From Larix kaempferi (lineage: Eukaryota; Streptophyta; Pinopsida; Pinales; Pinaceae), in contig BSBM01000059.1 of NCBI GenBank assembly GCA_027924585.1, positions 6,138,001 through 6,202,000 on the forward strand: a DNA stretch of 64,000 nucleotides. Reading direction: 5' to 3'. The notes under the pieces are model-generated. The model made no database searches. It saw only the letters and a list, made by a program, of their open reading frames with translations, and had not been told where the DNA came from. The position numbers and the translations under genes were made by a program. Positions 57,442-64,000 of the stretch are shown here, in pieces (position 1 is the stretch's first letter; the number at the start of each line of letters is the position of its first letter).

Positions 57442-60165
57442 TCACCTTTGTTGGAAGTTCAATACCTTGATACAGAAAGAAAACACAACTGCAAAGGAAA
57501 CATAAAACCCCACTAGGACAACTCCGACTACACCCAAGAAATCATGCTTGTATCCGAAGTAGTCCTCAAATTTATTCAGTGGTTTTGATCCGACACCCAT
57601 TATGTCTATTGGGGTAGTAATATCTACGTACTGTTAAACCGTCCCCACAACGATAAAGAGATCATTGATGTTGTCCCTGATATGCAGTTAATCTATTTCT
57701 TAGTGTCTGAGAAGAGTTTATATCATACAAAATGAGAGCATCAAACATTTTGGTGATTTTCCTATCCAAGCAACTTAATGTTTTGGGCAGTATTCTGTCT
57801 TACAAAGTTAAATATGAAGTACATACCTTTTTGTGCTGACTTTCCAAAAAATTGTTCCAAAGAGTAGAGAACAGACTAATGTGAAGAAGTATTGAACAAC
57901 ATTACAATCTGGACTTCACTAGTAACTCCACCACTGCTTCCACAAACAGGACTTGAAGTCTTGAACTATCCGAAGAAAGATTGTGACTACTAGGTAGCAA
58001 AGTATAGATCCTTTGCTCCCGGAGAAGAAGTTTTGATCTCTTTAACCAAGTCTCTGTTCCGCCTTTATTTGCAAGGAAAGGGATGAAATGTTAGGATGTG
58101 AGTTTGAAGTTGATATCTTTGTATCTTGTAGACTTGTTGTAATGATAGCTATTATAAGCAGAAAGATTCTAGTGATAAAACATGGATGACTTTAATGCTT
58201 ACTTGTGGAGGGAAGAGTTTTTGTAATGCTCTGCAATGTCTATCCCCAAATGATGTTTGAAATCAACAGAGCTAACTTCCAACATCCATGTAGCTAGGTT
58301 GTATTTATCTTTGATATTTGGGACTCTGGGAATAGCCTGCAATTTGTCGCGATGAAAGTAAGAAAATTAACTCACATTTACGCAATAAATTAGCAGTGCT
58401 CTGTTCAAAATGATCCTTTTGTAATGACTGCAGGACTTTTCCAAGTGGTTAAATCAAAGTATTCAAAAATCTTATGAGAATTCCGGCCCAGTGGTCCGAA
58501 GTAAATGACTTGCCCTCCTCTTTTCATCAACAATAGTTGAACCCATTATGGAAGGTCAGTCATAAATCAACACCACTCTGAAAGAAACAATATAAGTTAT
58601 CTTAGAATCTAGACCTTGGTTTACCTCATCAAAGGCTTCAAAGATGTCAATGCTAGGCTGATGAATGTTACAGACAACAGTCCTTCCAGTATATACTGTA
58701 TTATGAACAGTTCGCATAACAATCGCAGCTGCTCTGGCATCCAAACTAGAAGTGGGATCATCCATGAAAATTATAGAAGGATATGAAACAAGCTGCACAG
58801 CTATTGTTAGCCTTTTCCTTTGTTCAGTTAACAATCCAGTCACACTAGGTAGGCTACCAATGCATCCCTTAAATTGTCTAATTCCACAAGTCCTTTGACG
58901 TCATCAAAAAAGGACTGTAAATTGAATCTTTTGCAGGTCAGTAAAATGACAATTTGGCACCATGTCAAATAAGAAAAATTGATTAGTTTTGTAGACATAC
59001 AACTTTGGTTTCTTTGTCAACATCCTTTGGAAGATGGAGAAATGCTGAATATAACACTGATTCCCGAATAATGACCTGTGGAGAATGTATATCATTCCGC
59101 TCACAGTAACCAAAAATCTGAGCAAAGGTTTCTTGCTTTTTGGGAAATCCAGAGATCTATATATCACTCTCGATATATCCTCCAGTCTTCCTTCCAGTTA
59201 AGACATCCATGAGAGTTGTCTTCCCTGCACCGCTGACCCCCATCAATGCTGTAAGAACACCAGGTCTGGATGCACCTGTAACATCTCAGAGCATTCGAAG
59301 TCTATCTTCAGTAACTCCTTATTCCCTCATTTCCTGTAGATGAATCCAGGATTAGTCAGCCAAACCTTTCAAGCAAGAGAATTCCTAAAAATTGGCAATA
59401 GCTGGATCACATGATAGACTAGTCTCATGGCTCAAGTTCCATACAGGGGAGGCATGTCAACAAAGTGTTTGACATCTTCAAAAGACATGGCTAGTAGCTG
59501 AAATGGAAGAATCATTCCTCGCTTTGGAGCAACTCCTGTTGCAGTCTCCAAAGCCAGCCCATTATCGCCTGCTAGATTAGTTGATTGGCTGCTCATTTGT
59601 TTGATCTGCATTTTAGCTGCATAACCAAACAATGAAGAATTTGTTATAGAACTAAGAAACATGGAATTCATTTTCTATCTATACTCTTTAAATTTTAATT
59701 TATTCAAAAAAATCTGAGCAAGAGATGGTTAATAGCTTTCTTACAAGAATTATTCGCATCTGCAGAAAACATGGAACGTGAGAAAGATCCCTTTCTTGAG
59801 CTTGATGCTCTTGTATTGAGCCCTTGCTCTGTACCATTTTGTTGGGTTTGCATTTACTTAAAAACTTCCTGAGAAATGACAGCTTGAGATTTCCCAAGAT
59901 ACACACAAACAAATCCCATATCATTTCATATGGGAAAATATTTGGTAAAATAAATATGAACAAAAAGAGAATAGCAGGTACCGTGTGTAGTGAAACAACT
60001 CACGATTTAGATATGCAAGAGCCCAAGTTAAGAAGCATATTGAAGAGTAATGGAAACCCCAACAAAGCACCAGCTCCTATCCAATACCAATATGCTTGTG
60101 GAAAGATGCTATGACTCTTCAGCGCAGTAAGGCCCGAATTCATGGTATCATTTCCACTATGAAGG
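57442..60165 (-). pseudogene. PDR-type ABCG transporter, C-terminal half, broken
   Basis: Minus strand, in order: end of TMD1 (SIFPQAYWYWIGAGALLGF, about 60120), GKSQAVISQEV, the linker ATGVAPKRGMILPFQLLAMS (about 59550), NBD2 Walker [21 protein letters not shown] (about 59230) with stops just before it, [12 protein letters not shown] in a shifted frame (about 59110), signature [14 protein letters not shown] and Walker [21 protein letters not shown] (58843-58720), [34 protein letters not shown] (about 58510), [15 protein letters not shown] (about 58290), KDLYFAT followed by stops (about 58020), start of TMD2 (LFGTIFWKVS), then directly the C-terminus KFEDYFGYKHDFLGVVG ending FCIKVLNFQQR and TGA at 57442. 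Most of TMD2 and all of NBD1 are missing. Walker B has DD where DE is usual. Full-length relatives export secondary metabolites or hormones at the plasma membrane. Confidence 0.93.
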
Positions 60166-60312
60166 TCAACATGGTTCCATGAAACTAGTCAATGTGATGC
60201 ATAGGTGTATAAAACCTTTTCATAGTTAAAAATATCATAGATTATTTCCATTGGGTCTATAAAATTGCATGGAATTCTTAGTGGATTAAAAAGGTCGAAA
60301 CCTTACAATCTT
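60166..60312. other. junction between ABCG and UTP13 fragments
   Basis: About 150 bp without coding similarity to either gene. No target duplication or terminal repeat is visible at the junction. Confidence 0.4.
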
Positions 60313-60859
60313 TCATCTAGGAGCAAGCATCTCATTCACAGAGATCACATTCTCTGCATACAGTTCAGTAAAGACATTAAGGAGCTTATAAGGTCTTCTT
60401 AATTCAAATGCAAGTTGAATTGCTTTCACATAGTCAGTATCTGCAAGGGCATTTACTAGTTCTTGGTCTTTCAATGCTGCTTCCTCCTGAACCAGAGAAG
60501 CATATATCAAGAAGTATACTTTTAACAAAAATGTACCAGACAAATAAGTTAAGGATTGCATATTAGACTAAGGCTACAACAAAATAACAAGAATCAATGT
60601 CTTTCTTCAGCAAAGACAACTCTGAGAAACCACACAAGTAGGACAAATTCACCGTCATCAAAATCACTGCTACAATTCTGATACTTACAAATTGCATATT
60701 AGCATTCTTAAATTTCAAACTGATAATCACCCAGCATACCTCTTTGAGCAGAGCCTCCTCCTCGTCTATAGCAGTGCAATCATGCCACAAATTGACAAGA
60801 GAATCACTGCCACCAGTTGCCAGCATTTCTGTATTCTTGCCAATAGCCATTGCCCAGAT
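60313..60859 (-). pseudogene. TOZ: UTP13 / TORMOZ (U3 snoRNP WD40 protein), two exons
   Basis: Minus strand. Exon 60859-60740 (120 bp) follows TTTCTGCAG and encodes IWAMAIGKNTEMLATGGSDS and LVNLWHDCTAIDEEEALLKE, the last WD40 repeat of plant UTP13, ending at a GTATGC donor in phase 0. The next exon starts at 60486 after GGTTCAG and encodes EEAALKDQELVNALADTDYV, KAIQLAFELRRPYKLLNVF, the start of the Utp13 C-terminal helical domain, before diverging and stopping at about 60313. UTP13 belongs to the small-subunit processome and is essential for 18S rRNA maturation and embryo divisions in Arabidopsis (TORMOZEMBRYO DEFECTIVE). Both exons are intact here, but the upstream WD40 repeats and the rest of the C-terminal domain are not found nearby, so this is a fragment. 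It runs in the same direction as the adjacent ABCG pseudogene. Confidence 0.85.
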
Positions 60860-61802
60860 CTGCAGAAAGACAATAATCAATCCACAGGTAAACATAACTA
60901 GGAATATACTATTTGAACTTACTACTAACTAGCTATTGGATTTCACTGTCTTTATGAAAGAAAACGCGTATTGTAGTCTAAACTATCTGCGACAATGGCG
61001 GCACCATCCTTTATATTTTAAAACATGCCTTCCAATTAAGTAATACTCTCATGCGCGTTAAACCTTTCTGATTAAATAACTATAAACATCTTATGGTGAA
61101 ATTAGAACTTAATACTAGCTATCGGAATTCACTGCCTTTATGGAAAAAAAAGCGTATTGTAGTCTAAACTATCTGCGACGATGACGACACCATCCTTCAC
61201 ATTAGTGATGCGACAAGCAAGGCTGGTCATTGCAATAACCTAAAAGATGAAGACGATGTACAAAATTTTAAATTTCTAGGAAACTTCAGAGAAGTTACAA
61301 CAACCCTGATTTTTAGAGTTACTGTGGAATTGGCAATTCTCTGGTCCACTGTTAAAATGTATGCATGTTGCTACTTTGGGGAAATGACCCTGGATCGTGC
61401 CTGGTTTCTGTCTTTCAACAAAAGAGCCCTTTCCCGTACAATGTCAATTATTTAGTCTTTGGGTGTAAACTTTCCAGGAAAACAGTTTAGTTCGTGAATT
61501 GATCAAACAAGTTTATTAAACCTTCATCATCCCACCCCACCCCACCCCAGCCAACCCCACCTCAGGTTTTGTCGAGAATCTTCAATGCTCAGAACAAGAA
61601 AATTAACGTTGCTCATTACCAAGAATGAGAGAGTTGTTAAGGCTGATAACTGGTTAAAAAGAGTACCACCAACCAAAAAATGAAAAAAACAAGTGCTATA
61701 TTTTGTTTAACTTGAATTACATACACACATTCTTAACATTGAGAGTTCAAGGGTGGTTTCCAACTGAATTGGCATGAAAATGAGTTTCAACAGAGTTAAA
61801 AT
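60860..61802. other. spacer with a 186-bp duplication and a CCCCA run
   Basis: A block containing GCGTATTGTAGTCTAAACTA and CTATCTGCGAC-ATG occurs at 60966 and 61152 (period 186 bp, diverged). A (CCCCA)n microsatellite lies at 61531-61560. No UTP13 exon is recognised here. Confidence 0.55.
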
Positions 61803-62474
61803 AGATTATTTGACTCAGAATTTCGTGCATTCGCTTACAATTTCGAGTTCCCATTACTCTACTCTTCTCTATTTCGTGCATTCACTTACAATTTCTCTGG
61901 ACGATGCAAGGCCAAACTGGACGCCTGTTAAAGTCGCCTGGGAAACCGAGGAGCTTCTTCCATCGTGCCAGACTGCGAGTAAACGAAGTGATTTACTGCT
62001 TCACTCACTGGCCTTCCTTCCCTCTTGTTAGTCTGTGGGTAAAGAGCAACCAACCAACTGGTCTTCTTCGTCCTTCTAGTCTGTAAGTGAAAAGCAGAAG
62101 CAGAAAATGAAGATTGTGTGCGAGACACGGGAGAGCTGGTAATAATAAGTACTCCATCGTCGTGCCACTCCCTTTTGAATGGCCGCGTGGCAGTTTACAT
62201 GCGCGTGAGTTGAAGTGTGTCGTCGGGACTCGGCAAGGGAGGGTTTGTCCTTCCGCCAGAATTTTCCAAGGTCGTATGGAGAGCTGCTAGTGCCAACCAC
62301 CGCGTCGCCCGCACAAGGATCGATCGGGCTTCGGGATTGGAAATATATTGATGGACTCCTATTTTTTTATTTGATTTATTAATAATTATGGTACATGCAT
62401 CAAATTCATTGAATACAATTTTAGAAAAAAAACATAAAAATATCAAACGATACATATTTTGATATAAAAAACAA
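61803..62474. repeat. 0.7-kb duplicated sequence, copy 2
   Basis: Direct copy of 53266-53998, including GATGCAAGGCCAAACTGGAC, AGTGAAAAGCAGAAGCAGAA and AATATATTGATGGACTCCTA. The minus-strand frame 61928-62128 (LVALYPQTNKREGRPVSEAV) is shared between copies. TG/CA ends and a target duplication were looked for but not found, so it is not an LTR pair. It may be a duplicated gene 5' region or an unknown dispersed repeat. Confidence 0.85.
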
Positions 62475-64000
62475 GAGCCACATGGTGGCGATGTCCCCGA
62501 TATTGCCATTGCCAGGTGTTGTTGCAATTTTGATATGAGCAAATTATTTTGGCAAATCGTTTTCTATTTTGATATGAGCTTCTCTTCATAATTTAGGAGC
62601 CATGTCATGAACTCACATAGAATTCCTATCAACAACAAGCTATTCAAAATAAATTTTAATTTAATTGCTCATTTCAACAGCCATGACTCAAATAAAACTC
62701 ATATTCATCCATACCGCTAGATGTAAATGGCTACATTGTTGTTGGTTGCCTCTATATAGACTCTTAATGTTACATTTTATTTTGCACATGTTTCTTTTGT
62801 GGTTTAAGGGATGTCATGGTCACATGTTTTCATTGTGATAAGAAGAGTTTTGTGGCTGATGCTATTCATAAAACACAAAATTATTGTTTGTCATCGAGAC
62901 TTACTAGCACCTAAGTACATATACACGTTAAGGCTTACTAGCAGTCGTTGTTGCTAGGGACACTTAAGACTAATGCACAACATTCCACAAGTGAAATTGC
63001 ACAAATTTACAAGAGTTATTATTTGTGGTTTCACAATCCACCTCTACTCTATCATTGACGCAAGCGCATTGGAGTGATACAACAAGCAGCTCCTATAGGA
63101 AAACCAAATGATCATCAATTGTCTTGCCACTACTAGTGTTGAAAGTGACACGGCCCATGCCAAAGCAAACTAGTAAAAGTGTAACTCAAGCAAACCACAT
63201 TGGATGGTGGAGGATGCATGGGTATAAAGCTCCAAACATTCAAAAGCTCGCTATGTATTCGTTGTCTCAATTTGTTTGAGAGAAATTAATGCCCCTATAA
63301 TTTTATCATAGAGAAACCATCTCACTTACTAATTAAATCTGAACTAGAAATTCTTTTATACCATGTCAATGCCTCATATACCTTCACTACATTTATTTAC
63401 TCCTAAAATGAAAACTTCCTAATTCATTTCCTATCCCTTGCAATGAATCAAAACACTAGAAGTGTAGTGGGATGCCAGGAGCTCTTACTTTTACATGAGT
63501 GGTTTAAAGAGAGTATGATGCTAGAGTAAAGGTTGGAGTTCCATGGAGTAAAGAGAGTATGATGCTAGATTAAAGGTTGGGGGTCCATGGATTGATGCAG
63601 AGCCATGCCTTGTCCCAAAACTAGGGGTTGGAGTTGAGGATCCAGTGTCCATCTTTTGTGAGATCAAATTTAATAATGAACAAAAAATTCTACATTAATA
63701 GCTAAAGGATTTAAGATTTATTTTTTGTTTCCCTGTCATTGATATCCATTGGTGAAATCTTTTGGCTTCAACTAGAGGCCATCGAATTGGAAAAATAGAC
63801 CATGGGAGATAGATCCACTACATACATTTGTCCACTATGATTATGGTTCCAATTCTTAATTAATTATTTGGACCCTGGGCAATTGAGGGATAGGAACCAC
63901 TAATCTACCATTGAGCACCACCACTTTGATTAATATATATAGTTTGATTTAAGATAGACAAGGAAATCCAATACTTGAAGAGATCTTACACCCTACATTC
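62475..64000. other. spacer with a 44-bp tandem duplication
   Basis: No gene recognised. TAAAGAGAGTATGATGCTAG and the next 24 bases occur at 63505 and 63549. The rest is AT-rich with only short frames. Confidence 0.5.

Noticed and set aside
53266-62474. The two 0.7-kb copies as LTRs of one element
   Set aside because: No TG/CA ends at matching positions, no primer site and no target duplication; shared sequence extends beyond the putative tips.
1-64000. CRISPR arrays, operons, rRNA and tRNA genes
   Set aside because: The repeats seen are tandem duplications or transposons without spacer structure; no tRNA or rRNA signature was recognised, and the gene structure is eukaryotic with introns.

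Overview
The window looks like repeat-dominated nuclear DNA of a large-genome seed plant. AT-rich spacers separate decayed exons of plant genes, among them an ABCC transporter, a PDR-type ABCG transporter, an RNA polymerase V largest-subunit-like gene, SUMO-activating enzyme SAE1, UTP13/TORMOZ and a ROP-binding RLCK kinase. Between them lie nested LTR retrotransposons with very long LTRs, hAT elements and LINE remnants. A conifer or other gymnosperm is my best inference, from the repeat load, the many exon-level pseudogenes and the giant LTRs; the sequence does not prove it. I see no clearly intact, complete gene, no CRISPR array and no rRNA or tRNA gene.

Layout. Positions 1-15.4 kb: AT-rich DNA with many short tandem duplications, an RLCK kinase pseudogene (4.5-5.0 kb, +), an ABCC exon (8.7-9.1 kb, +), a 152-bp x3 tandem array (10 kb), an unidentified membrane-protein exon pair (12.3-13.3 kb, -) fused to an ABCC pseudogene (13.3-15.4 kb, -). 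Positions 15.4-25.8 kb: one gag-only LTR retrotransposon with 2.84-kb LTRs, a tRNA-Asp-type primer site and a broken gag. Both LTRs carry an intronless fragment of the host SAE1 gene in U3, and the 3' LTR is split by a 3.1-kb insert with its own target duplication. Positions 25.9-27.0 kb: an unidentified, frameshifted Lys/Ser-rich exon (-). Positions 27.6-38 kb: a Ty3/gypsy remnant (-) split by three nested LTR insertions, E5 containing E4 containing E2, each with a readable 5-bp target duplication. Positions 38-43.4 kb: mostly featureless, with two exons of an RNA polymerase V largest-subunit-like gene (41.2-41.6 kb, -). Positions 43.4-52 kb: a dead hAT transposase gene (+) split by a second hAT-like insert (8-bp duplication) that carries a remarkable cluster of about 20 short hairpins, then LINE remnants on both strands and a second copy of the hAT/hAT junction. 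Positions 53-62.5 kb: a PDR-type ABCG pseudogene and a UTP13 exon pair (-) between two direct copies of a roughly 0.7-kb sequence. The remainder is AT-rich with nothing recognisable.

The genes do not form a pathway. They are relics that record duplication, retrotransposition and insertion. The two most unusual items are the retrotransposon that carries a host gene fragment inside both LTRs and the hairpin cluster at 44.88-45.33 kb.
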